A stretch of 64,000 nt of DNA from Uliginosibacterium aquaticum (GTDB lineage Bacteria > Pseudomonadota > Gammaproteobacteria > Burkholderiales > Rhodocyclaceae). The translations under genes and the position numbers were made by a program. This document shows, piece by piece, positions 44,453 to 52,346 of this stretch; within the stretch, counting starts at the first letter, position 1, and the number at the start of each line of letters is the position of its first letter. The notes under the pieces were generated by a model. The model saw only the letters and a program-made list of their open reading frames with translations, had not been told where the DNA came from and ran no database searches. The stretch is from positions 1 through 64,000 of the forward strand of contig NZ_JABCSC020000005.1 in assembly GCF_012972705.2 (NCBI RefSeq), written 5' to 3'.

Positions 44453-45637
44453 GTGCAGTTCGAGGTACGTGCCCTCTCGCCGGATAACCGCCTGCAGACC
44501 TTGCTGGTCGAGGCGGTGGATGCGCTCGCCGCCCGCAAGAGCGTAGAGGCTAAGAATCTGCGCATCGTGACCGTGCGCAGCCGTGGTCATGCCCGCAGCG
44601 GTGGTGCGCGTGGCAACTTCTCGCTGGTGATGTTCAGCCAGGAGTTGCTGTCCCTGCTCGAAGCCGGCTTGAGCCTGGTGGAAGCGCTGGAGGGGCTGAT
44701 CGAGAAGGAGACTACCCCGGTTTCGCGTAGCGTGATGGAGGCCTTGAATGCCCGCATCCGCGAAGGCTCCAAGCTCTCCGATGCGGTGGCTGCCCAGCCG
44801 GAGTTCTTTCCGCCGCTTTTCATCGGCATCGTGCGCGCTGCCGAGCGGACCAGCGATCTGGCCCAGGCCTTGCGCCGCTACATCGATTACCAGACGCGTC
44901 TGGACATGGTGCGCAGCAAGATCATCAGTGCCACCATCTACCCGGCGGTGCTGTTCTCGGTGGGCGGTCTGGTTGGACTCTTCCTGATGACTTACGTGGT
45001 GCCCAAGTTCGCAGCCGTGTACAAGGACAGTGGTCGCGAGATGCCCTTGATGTCGCGCTTGCTGCTGTCCTGGGGGGAACTCCTTGGGCAGCACACGCTG
45101 CTGGTCGGCATCGTCATGCTGGGGGTGGTGAGCGGCTTGGTGTGGATGGTGCGGCGCAATTCGCGTGAAGGCCGCTGGGCGCAACTGGCCAAGAAGATTC
45201 CGGGCATCGGTGAACGGGCCCGGATTCTGGAGTTGTCGCGGCTCTACCTCACGCTGGGGATGCTGCTCGATGGCGGGATTCCGATCGTGATGGCGATGGA
45301 GATGGTGGAGACTTCCGTGTCTGCCGAAACCCGTTTCAAGCTCAAAGGCGCTTGCGCCCAGATTTCGAGTGGCGAGAGCCTGTCGCAGGCTTTCGAGCAG
45401 CATGATCTGTCGACGCCGATCGCCTTGCGCATGCTGCGTGTGGGGGAGCGCTCCGGTCAGCTCGGCGCGATGCTCATGCGCTCGGCAAATTTTTACGAGG
45501 GTGAGAGCGCCCGCTGGATCGAGCGTTTTTCCAAGGTCTTCGAGCCCGCATTGATGGCCATGATCGGCGGCGTGATCGGTGTGATCATCGTGCTGCTGTA
45601 CATGCCGATCTTCGATCTGGCGGGCTCGCTGCAATGA
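44453..45637 (+). CDS. gspF: Type II secretion inner-membrane platform protein
   Basis: This 394-residue protein has a GTG start 24 bp after gspG. Two GspF/PilC cytoplasmic domains (FSQELLSLLEAGLSLVEALEGL, and LSRLYLTLGMLLDGGIPIVMAMEMV) each precede membrane helices (YPAVLFSVGGLVGLFLMTYVVPKFAAVY, and MAMIGGVIGVIIVLLYMPIFDLAGSLQ). It is the platform that couples the ATPase to pseudopilus assembly. Its stop overlaps gspE. Confidence 0.95.
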   Translation: MQFEVRALSPDNRLQTLLVEAVDALAARKSVEAKNLRIVTVRSRGHARSGGARGNFSLVMFSQELLSLLEAGLSLVEALEGLIEKETTPVSRSVMEALNARIREGSKLSDAVAAQPEFFPPLFIGIVRAAERTSDLAQALRRYIDYQTRLDMVRSKIISATIYPAVLFSVGGLVGLFLMTYVVPKFAAVYKDSGREMPLMSRLLLSWGELLGQHTLLVGIVMLGVVSGLVWMVRRNSREGRWAQLAKKIPGIGERARILELSRLYLTLGMLLDGGIPIVMAMEMVETSVSAETRFKLKGACAQISSGESLSQAFEQHDLSTPIALRMLRVGERSGQLGAMLMRSANFYEGESARWIERFSKVFEPALMAMIGGVIGVIIVLLYMPIFDLAGSLQ

Positions 45638-47313
45638 ATGACAGCATGATCGAACTTGAAACCCTGAAACTCGCGCGCAGTTCTGCGCAGAAATCCGGGC
45701 GCCCGGTGATTGCCGAGCTGGAGGCCATGAGTGGACTCGACGCCCGCGAAGTGTTGCGTGCCGTTGCGGCCCACTTCCATTTTCCGGTCATCGAAACGGC
45801 GCACATGCTTGATCTGCAGCCGGCCTTTGATCTGCTGCCACTAGGGCGGGCCCAGCAGCGTGGCTGCGTGCTGATGCGTGATCCGGCCAAGTCGACGGCT
45901 GTGCTGGCCGTGCTGTCTGATCCGTTCGATGAGGATCTTCAGGTCTGGCTGGAGAGCAGTACCGGCCGGGCGCTACGTTATCGCCTCGCACTGCCCTCTG
46001 ACATCCAGGCCTATCTTTCGCGCCAGGAAGAGTCGATCCGGGCCATCGACAGCATGATCACCACGGATTCTGGCGTGGCGGTGGATGGCAAGACACTGGA
46101 GAGTCTGACCTTCGCTTCGGTGAGTGATGCGGCCAGCCCGGCAGTAAAACTGGTTAACTCCACGCTCTACGATGCGCTGCGCCAGGGGGTGTCGGACATT
46201 CACCTGGAGAGCACGCCGAACGGCATGGTTTCCAAATACCGCATCGATGGGGTGCTGGATCTGGTGGCCACCATGCCCGGCGTGGCGCTAGCCGAGCAGG
46301 TGATCTCACGGATCAAGGTTTTATCGGAGCTTGATATAGCTGAGCGCCGCGTGCCGCAGGATGGCAGCTTCCGTGTTGAGGCGATGGGCCGTGAGATTGA
46401 TCTGCGGGTGTCGATCATGCCCAGCATTCACGGCGAGGATGCGGTGATCCGGATTCTCGACAAGCAGGCCATGGTCGAGGCGCATGGCGGGCTGACTCTG
46501 GATGCGGCCGGTTTTGACCCGGATACACTGGCAACCTTGCGCCGTCTGGTACAGGAGCCGTATGGCATGGTGCTGGTGACCGGCCCGACCGGCTCGGGCA
46601 AGACCACCACGCTGTATGCCGCCCTCTCTGAGATCAATCACGGCCGCGACAAGATCATCACCATCGAGGATCCGGTCGAATACCAGTTGCCGGGTATCCT
46701 GCAGATCCCGGTTAACGACAAGAAGGGCCTGACCTTCGCGCGCGGCCTGCGATCAATTCTGCGTCACGATCCGGACAAAATCATGGTCGGTGAAATCCGT
46801 GACAAGGAAACTGCGGAGATTGCGGTGCAGTCTGCGCTTACGGGTCACCTTGTGCTCTCCACGGTGCACGCCAACAACGTTTATGACGTATTCGGGCGGT
46901 TCCATCACATCGGCGTCGATCTGTATTCCTTTGTCTCGGCCCTGAACGGTGTGATTGCCCAGCGCCTGGTGCGCCTGAACTGCAAGCATTGTGCTGTTCC
47001 CTATCGGCCGACGGATGCCGAACTGGCCGATGCCAGCCTCAGTGCGGAGGCGGTAAAGGATTACGTGTTCATGAAGGGGCGTGGCTGCGGGGATTGTCGT
47101 GGTTCCGGCTATCGTGGTCGCAAGGCGGTGGCCGAGGTGCTGACGATGAATCCCGAAATTGCTGAACTGATCGTCGAGCGCCGCTCAGTGCGTCAGATCA
47201 TTGAAGCCGCACGCCGCAACGGTACGCGCAGCCTGTATGAAGATGCGCTGAGCCTGGTGGCGACCGGCGAAACCACGCTTGAGGAGGTACGTCGTGTCAC
47301 ACTCGCGGCGTAA
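45634..47313 (+). CDS. gspE: Type II secretion assembly ATPase
   Basis: This 559-residue cytoplasmic hexameric ATPase powers pseudopilus growth. An N-terminal domain of about 120 residues is followed by the catalytic core: Walker A TGPTGSGKTTTLYAAL, the Asp box IITIEDPVEYQLPG, Walker B MVGEIRDKETAEIA, and the His box TGHLVLSTVHANN. A tetracysteine zinc site (CKHC and CGDC) is also present. All motifs of an active GspE are kept. Confidence 0.95.
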   Translation: MNDSMIELETLKLARSSAQKSGRPVIAELEAMSGLDAREVLRAVAAHFHFPVIETAHMLDLQPAFDLLPLGRAQQRGCVLMRDPAKSTAVLAVLSDPFDEDLQVWLESSTGRALRYRLALPSDIQAYLSRQEESIRAIDSMITTDSGVAVDGKTLESLTFASVSDAASPAVKLVNSTLYDALRQGVSDIHLESTPNGMVSKYRIDGVLDLVATMPGVALAEQVISRIKVLSELDIAERRVPQDGSFRVEAMGREIDLRVSIMPSIHGEDAVIRILDKQAMVEAHGGLTLDAAGFDPDTLATLRRLVQEPYGMVLVTGPTGSGKTTTLYAALSEINHGRDKIITIEDPVEYQLPGILQIPVNDKKGLTFARGLRSILRHDPDKIMVGEIRDKETAEIAVQSALTGHLVLSTVHANNVYDVFGRFHHIGVDLYSFVSALNGVIAQRLVRLNCKHCAVPYRPTDAELADASLSAEAVKDYVFMKGRGCGDCRGSGYRGRKAVAEVLTMNPEIAELIVERRSVRQIIEAARRNGTRSLYEDALSLVATGETTLEEVRRVTLAA

Positions 47314-48115
47314 ACATTACGGACTGGGCTTGGGCTGCAAGGAAATGACAGTAGTCGACCTTGCCTCCCGGCGCCCGCTCACATCGCTGCCGCTGGACGC
47401 CTATGTGCCGGGCGTAGCACATGCTGTCAGCGCAGATTGGGGGCCGTCGATCGCCGCTCTGGCTGCCCAGATCGGGCAGGGCAGCGGGGCGGATCTACAG
47501 GTGACGGTGGCGGATGAGTGGGCGCGCTACTGGATTTTCATCGTGCCGGAAGGCGTCAGTCGCCTCGAAGAACTTCAGGCGCTCGCCGCGACGCGTTTCG
47601 AGGCCTTGTTTGGTGTCAGCACGCAGGGCTGGTGCATGCTGGCAGACTGGCGCGCAACCGGGGCGATCCTGGTCTGCGCCTTGCCTGAAAAGCTCGTCAA
47701 TGCCCTGCAGGCCGCAGGTCTCAAGGGCTGGCGCGTGCGTTCCATCCAGCCCTCTGCCGTGCGTTTGCTGGGGGCTTTTGCGCGCCAGATTCCGGATGAA
47801 TGCTGGGTGGCTGTGTATGGTCGTCATGGCGTTTTGCTGGCGCGGGTTGCCCAGGGTGAGGTGGTGCATGTGCGCCGCCATCCGCTGAGCAAGGTGATCG
47901 ATGTCGAACGTCTGGAAGATTTGCTGGAGGCTGAAATCCTGCGCCTTGGCGGTGAGGCGCCGCCCGTACTCTGCGTGCTGGGTATCGAGCCGCCACTGGA
48001 GCCCGATAGCAAGCTGGCTGGCATGCGTTTGTTAATGCTGCAACAGAACGAGGAGGCTGGCCGCACGGTACGTTCTGAGGCCGGCACGCTGGCTTTGCAG
48101 GGAGTGCGCGGATGA
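47294..48115 (+). CDS. PilM/GspL-type cytoplasmic platform component (divergent)
   Basis: GTG 47294, with GGAGG 6 bp upstream, gives 273 residues and a 20-bp overlap with gspE. There is no membrane segment. Sequence similarity to GspL is weak by eye. Its position right before PilN- and PilO-like genes, and its MshI/PilM-like size, suggest an actin-like partner of the assembly platform. It may recruit the ATPase. The assignment is contextual. Confidence 0.6.
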   Translation: MSHSRRKHYGLGLGCKEMTVVDLASRRPLTSLPLDAYVPGVAHAVSADWGPSIAALAAQIGQGSGADLQVTVADEWARYWIFIVPEGVSRLEELQALAATRFEALFGVSTQGWCMLADWRATGAILVCALPEKLVNALQAAGLKGWRVRSIQPSAVRLLGAFARQIPDECWVAVYGRHGVLLARVAQGEVVHVRRHPLSKVIDVERLEDLLEAEILRLGGEAPPVLCVLGIEPPLEPDSKLAGMRLLMLQQNEEAGRTVRSEAGTLALQGVRG

Positions 48116-48687
48116 AATCCCTGCAGATTGAATTTGCGTCTTCTCGCACTGGCGGGCACCGCAGCTCTGCGCGGAAGTGGTCGCTGGCCGTGCTGGTGGG
48201 GGGCGCGCTGGCTTTGTTTGGCCTAGTGGCCGGCAGCAGCTTCTCCCGCGAAGCCGGCGCACTGCGTCAGCAGGCGGCCGAGTTGGCCATGGAACGGGAT
48301 GCCTTGCGCTCGGCTGCCCGACATCAGGAGCAGATCGCACCAGACATGCTGGATTCGATCAATGGCGTGATCCGCATCATGGATTACCCCTTGATCGATA
48401 TTCTCGAAGCGCTCGAACACCGCGCGCGCCCGAACGTGGCCCTGATGTCGGCCGAGCTGGGGCCGGTTCGCTCCACCTTCCGCATCATTGTGCAGGCTGC
48501 AAGCCTGCCTGAAGCGCTGGATTATCTTGAGGACATGCGCAATGAACCCGGATTCCAGAATCTTGCGCTGACTCGTCAGGAAGCAAGTGGTGGTGATGGC
48601 CAGGGCTGGCGTTTTACGCTTGAAATGCCGCAGGCCGACGCGGTGCCGCGCGCTTTGAGCAAGGCGCCGGCAAGGGGGCAGGAATGA
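48112..48687 (+). CDS. PilN/GspL-like bitopic platform protein
   Basis: This 191-residue protein has a basic cytoplasmic N-terminus, one membrane helix (SLAVLVGGALALFGLVAGSSF, about 24-44), a coiled-coil stretch (REAGALRQQAAELAMERDALRSAARH), and a ferredoxin-like periplasmic domain (PLIDILEALEHRARPNVALMSAEL). This is the fold plan of PilN. It overlaps genes on both sides by 4 bp. Confidence 0.7.
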   Translation: MKSLQIEFASSRTGGHRSSARKWSLAVLVGGALALFGLVAGSSFSREAGALRQQAAELAMERDALRSAARHQEQIAPDMLDSINGVIRIMDYPLIDILEALEHRARPNVALMSAELGPVRSTFRIIVQAASLPEALDYLEDMRNEPGFQNLALTRQEASGGDGQGWRFTLEMPQADAVPRALSKAPARGQE

Positions 48688-49259
48688 AGCGCGTCAATCT
48701 GGATTCCGCCGCGCACCTGCGCCTGCAGGCTGAACTTGCATTGTGGCGTTTTGGCTGGCGTTTGCCGCTGGCCGCGGTTGCGCTGTTGGCAGCCTTGCTG
48801 ACCGGGCTGGTCTGGCTTCCGGCACAGTATCTCGGTCTGCAGGCCGCACAGGCAGAGCTGGAGCGTGCCCGCCAGACTCCCAGTGGTTTGAGCGTGCAGC
48901 AACAGGTGCCCCCGCTGCAGTTGTTCCGCGACACGCTGGCGATGCAGGATGCGACGCCGACCCAGCTACGCGTGATTCACCAGAAAGCGATCGAAGCGGG
49001 TCTGAGCGTTGCTCAACTTGATATGCGGCGGCAGGCTGACGGTGCGGGCGCCTTCTCGCAACTGCAGGTGTCGATGCCAGTCAAGGGCTCCTATCCGTCA
49101 CTGAAGCGGTTTCTGGGTGAAATGCTCGGCCAGATGCCTTCAGTATCGGTGGACCAGCTCAACATCAAGCGCGAGCAGACTGGCAACAACATCATTGAAG
49201 CGCAGATTTCGCTTTCCATCTGGCAGCAGCCGGTGGCGGTTGCGGGGGGCGCACGATGA
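48684..49259 (+). CDS. PilO/GspM-like bitopic platform protein
   Basis: This 191-residue protein has one membrane helix near residues 27-46 (LPLAAVALLAALLTGLVWLPAQ), a coiled coil, and a beta-alpha periplasmic domain (QLQVSMPVKGSYPSLKRFLGEMLGQMP). The phrase GSYPSLKRFL is reminiscent of PilO. It couples by ATGA overlaps to the PilN-like and PilP-like genes. Confidence 0.7.
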   Translation: MKRVNLDSAAHLRLQAELALWRFGWRLPLAAVALLAALLTGLVWLPAQYLGLQAAQAELERARQTPSGLSVQQQVPPLQLFRDTLAMQDATPTQLRVIHQKAIEAGLSVAQLDMRRQADGAGAFSQLQVSMPVKGSYPSLKRFLGEMLGQMPSVSVDQLNIKREQTGNNIIEAQISLSIWQQPVAVAGGAR

Positions 49260-49792
49260 GTTCGCGCCAGCGTCTCCTGCTGATGCTTCCGCTGCTGGCC
49301 ATTGCGGGCTGGCTTGCCTTGTTTGGTGACAAGACGCCACCGGAAGAGCAGGTGGCCATGCCTTCGCGTGGCATTTCTGCGTCTGCTGCAGCCTCTCCCG
49401 GAGCGCCGGCTGCGGAGGCCGTGTCGGAGCCCGAAGAAGCTCGCCCCGGGCAGGTCAAGCGCCTGGGCGCCCGAATGGGGCTGGTTGAGAGAGGCCAGCG
49501 CAGTACTGATCTTTTCAGCGGCACCGGGAGTGCTTCGCCCCCGCCAGCGCCAGCTGAAAATACGCCCCCTCCGCCGCCGCCCGAGCAGCCTTTCATATTG
49601 ATTGGCCGCATGCTCGAAGCGGGGCGCTGGCAAGTGTTCCTTGAGCGCAATGGTGTGGCTTGGGCCTTGCGTGAAGGTGAGATGGCGGATGGTTTCAAAC
49701 TCGTGAAAGTCAGCAGCAATGAAGTGAGGCTGTTGCGTGAAACGGACAAGACAGAGCTGGTAATACCGATCGATGGCGACAAGAGAGATTGA
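49256..49792 (+). CDS. PilP/GspC-like periplasmic connector
   Basis: This 178-residue protein has a short N-terminal hydrophobic anchor (RLLLMLPLLAIAGWLALFG), a Pro/Ala-rich linker, and a beta-rich HR-like domain (PFILIGRMLEAGRWQVFLERNGVAWALREGEMADGFKLVKV). This is the plan of PilP/GspC proteins, which bind the secretin's N-domains. It overlaps the upstream gene and is 5 bp from the secretin gene. Confidence 0.72.
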   Translation: MSSRQRLLLMLPLLAIAGWLALFGDKTPPEEQVAMPSRGISASAAASPGAPAAEAVSEPEEARPGQVKRLGARMGLVERGQRSTDLFSGTGSASPPPAPAENTPPPPPPEQPFILIGRMLEAGRWQVFLERNGVAWALREGEMADGFKLVKVSSNEVRLLRETDKTELVIPIDGDKRD

Positions 49793-49796
49793 GCAC

Positions 49797-51923
49797 ATGA
49801 ACACCTCCCGATATTTTCGCAAGGGGGCTGCCATCCTGGCGTTCGGCCTGCTGGCGGCCTGTGCCACCAGCGGCGTGCAGTCGAGCCTGGAGCGTGCCCA
49901 GGCACTCAGTGCCGCAGGTCAGTACGGCCCGGCTTGGCAGACGTTGCAAAGAGCCAGCGCAGATCACCCCGATAACGCCGAACTGCACAACGCAACGCTG
50001 GCTGCCCGCGAACGCTATGCGCTGCAATCCTTTCGCCGTGCCGAGTCAGCTCTGAATGAGGGGCGTTGGGAGGAGGCCCGCAGCGCCTATCGCGAGCTGG
50101 CTGCAATTCCTGGCCAGGCCAGTAAAGCCAACGAGGGGTTGGAGCGTGTTCAGCATGCTCAAGATGCGTCGGTTGTTCCTACTGTACGCAAGCTTGCTGC
50201 GCCTGCTGTGCTCGCCTCTACCAGTGTTGCCAGTAGTACTTCTTCTGCATCTGTCGCTGCCGTAGCAGGTAGCACTGCACTTCCGGGGCCGGCAGCAAAT
50301 GCCGTGCCGTCAGTTTTTTCCACTTCGCCGGCCCAAAGCTCCGCTACGACGAGCGAGCTGCCCCAGGTGTTTGCGAATGCCAGTCAGGCGTCTGCTTCGT
50401 CAGCCATGGCCGTGCGTGAGCGTAGTACTGCAGCCGTTCGCGGCAATGCCATGTCTGCGGCCTCACTTGCCGCGGCCGCGCCTGCCGTTCAAGCACCGCT
50501 GGCTTCTGCCCCCGCTCCCGCTCCGGTCGTGGTGGAAGATCCGATGGCTCGCCGGGTTACGCTGGAATTTCGTGATGCAACCGTGCGCTCGCTCTTCGAT
50601 GTGATTGGCAAGGCTTCTGGTCTCAACGTAATTTTCGACCGCGAAGTTTCGCCGGACCTGCGCACCACGGTCTATCTGCGCAATACCACGGTTCGCTCTG
50701 CCATCGAGAAGATCGTGATGACCAGTGGGCTTGCCTGGCGCAATCTCGACGAGAACACCCTGCTGGTCTATATGGACGACAGCAACAAGCAGCGTGACTA
50801 TCAGGCCCTCACGGTGCGAAGCTTCCAGCTCTTCAACGCGGATGCGAAGTTTGTCGCTAATAGCCTGAAGACGGTGTTGCGCTTCACCAATCTGGTCGTG
50901 GATGAAAAGCTCAACATGATCGTGGTGCGTGATACGCCAGAAGCCATCGCCATGGCAGAGAAGCTGGTGGCCATGCACGATCAGTCCGAACCGGAAGTGA
51001 TGCTGGAAGTGACCGTGCTTGAAGTCAGTAAGGGCAAGCTGGAAAATCTTGGCGTGTCCTGGCCGACTTCAATGAGCCTGACGCCGTTGGCGCGTAGTGC
51101 CTCTCCGGTCTCCAGTACGAGCTCCGGCACCACCACTAGCACAACCCCGCTGACTCTGCGTGATCTCTGGGGCTTGACCCCGGGTTCCTTGGGTATGACC
51201 CTGGGTAGCGATCTCGCCCTTAATTTCAATGCCACCGACAATGGCCTCAATTTGCTGGCTAATCCTCGTATTCGTGCCAAAAACAAGGAAAAAGCCAAGA
51301 TTCTGATCGGTGAGCGGGTGCCTAATATCAGCTCCAACACGACTTCCACCGGCGTAATCAGTCAGGCGATTACCTATATCGATGTGGGTCTCAAGCTGGA
51401 GGTTGAGCCGCAGATTTTCCCGGGCGACGAAATCTCCATGAAGGTGAATCTGGAAGTCTCAAGCATCACCAGCACGGTCGAGAACAAAACCGCCGGCATC
51501 GTTGCTTACCGCATCGGTACTCGCAACGCGTCGACGGTGCTGCGCCTCAAGGATGGCGAGAACCAGATCCTTGCCGGCCTGATCCAGGATATCGACAAGA
51601 AGTCGGTCAGCAAAGTGCCGCTCTTGGGCGATATCCCGATCCTTGGCCGCCTGTTCCGTTCAGACTCCACGGATGACAGCAAGACCGAAATCGTGCTGTC
51701 GATCACGCCGCGCCTGATCCGTCAGAACCGTACGCTGGACGCCGATACCCGCAGCTTCAATGCAGGTACCCAGAGCAGCTTGCGTGGCCGTCGTGAGGGG
51801 GGGGAGGGTGGTGGTTCCTCGATCGAGTCTTCTCCCCAGGTCCAGCAGCCGGTGCAGCAGATCGTGGTGCAGCCGGTGAGCAACGGTGATGGCTCCCGTA
51901 AGTTTGGTGGTTCAAGTGACTGA
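49797..51923 (+). CDS. gspD: Lipoprotein secretin with N-terminal TPR-like region (GspD/MshL type)
   Basis: This 708-residue protein starts at ATG 49797. The lipobox LAAC places the lipid on Cys22, so it should be able to target itself to the outer membrane. Next come a TPR-like part (SLERAQALSAAGQYGPAWQTLQRA), a long Ala/Ser-rich linker, and N-domains (RVTLEFRDATVRSLFDVIGKASGLNVIFDREV, LDENTLLVYMDD). The secretin core follows (VMLEVTVLEVSKGKLENLGVSWP, LLANPRIRAKNKEKAKILIGERVPN, LIQDIDKKSVSKVPLLGDIPILGRLFR). The TPR-secretin layout resembles MshL/BfpB-like and beta-proteobacterial T2SS forms rather than classical GspD. Confidence 0.9.
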   Translation: MNTSRYFRKGAAILAFGLLAACATSGVQSSLERAQALSAAGQYGPAWQTLQRASADHPDNAELHNATLAARERYALQSFRRAESALNEGRWEEARSAYRELAAIPGQASKANEGLERVQHAQDASVVPTVRKLAAPAVLASTSVASSTSSASVAAVAGSTALPGPAANAVPSVFSTSPAQSSATTSELPQVFANASQASASSAMAVRERSTAAVRGNAMSAASLAAAAPAVQAPLASAPAPAPVVVEDPMARRVTLEFRDATVRSLFDVIGKASGLNVIFDREVSPDLRTTVYLRNTTVRSAIEKIVMTSGLAWRNLDENTLLVYMDDSNKQRDYQALTVRSFQLFNADAKFVANSLKTVLRFTNLVVDEKLNMIVVRDTPEAIAMAEKLVAMHDQSEPEVMLEVTVLEVSKGKLENLGVSWPTSMSLTPLARSASPVSSTSSGTTTSTTPLTLRDLWGLTPGSLGMTLGSDLALNFNATDNGLNLLANPRIRAKNKEKAKILIGERVPNISSNTTSTGVISQAITYIDVGLKLEVEPQIFPGDEISMKVNLEVSSITSTVENKTAGIVAYRIGTRNASTVLRLKDGENQILAGLIQDIDKKSVSKVPLLGDIPILGRLFRSDSTDDSKTEIVLSITPRLIRQNRTLDADTRSFNAGTQSSLRGRREGGEGGGSSIESSPQVQQPVQQIVVQPVSNGDGSRKFGGSSD

Positions 51924-52311
51924 TCTGCAGCGCGCGGCCCCGGCGAGCCGGGGTTTCACCCTGATCGAGATGATCGTGGCGATGGCCATTCTGGCTTTGC
52001 TGCTGACCATTGCGGTGCCGCGCTACTTCGATGGCCTGGATCGCTCCAAGGATGCTGTGCTGATGGAAAACCTGAAGGTCACGCGTGACGTGATCGACAA
52101 ATTCTATGGTGACAATGGCCGCTATCCGGACTCACTCGGCGAGCTTGTCGACAAGCGCTACCTGCGTGCGCTGCCGGTGGATCCGATCACCCAGAGCAAT
52201 CGCAGCTGGGTGATCGTGCCGCCGGAGCCTCCGTTGCGCGGTCAGGTCTATGATCTGCACAGCGGCGCCAAGGGACATACCAAGGACGGCCGCCCATACT
52301 CCACACTTTGA
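51916..52311 (+). CDS. GspG-like pseudopilin, last gene of the T2SS operon
   Basis: GTG 51916 overlaps the secretin stop by 8 bp and gives 131 residues. The prepilin motif RGFTLIEMIVAMAILALLLTIAVPRYF has normal Glu5. The body is short (YPDSLGELVDKRYLRALPVDPITQ, SGAKGHTKDGRPYSTL). It is a fourth pseudopilin-type protein in the cluster. A strong terminator follows directly. Confidence 0.88.
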   Translation: MTDLQRAAPASRGFTLIEMIVAMAILALLLTIAVPRYFDGLDRSKDAVLMENLKVTRDVIDKFYGDNGRYPDSLGELVDKRYLRALPVDPITQSNRSWVIVPPEPPLRGQVYDLHSGAKGHTKDGRPYSTL

Positions 52312-52337
52312 AAAAGGCCCGGTTTGCCGGGCCTTTT
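52312..52337. terminator. Bidirectional terminator between T2SS operon and clpB
   Basis: An 11-bp stem, AAAAGGCCCGG/CCGGGCCTTTT, with a TTTG loop sits between the convergent pseudopilin and clpB genes. Confidence 0.9.
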
Positions 52338-52346
52338 CATGTCGTC

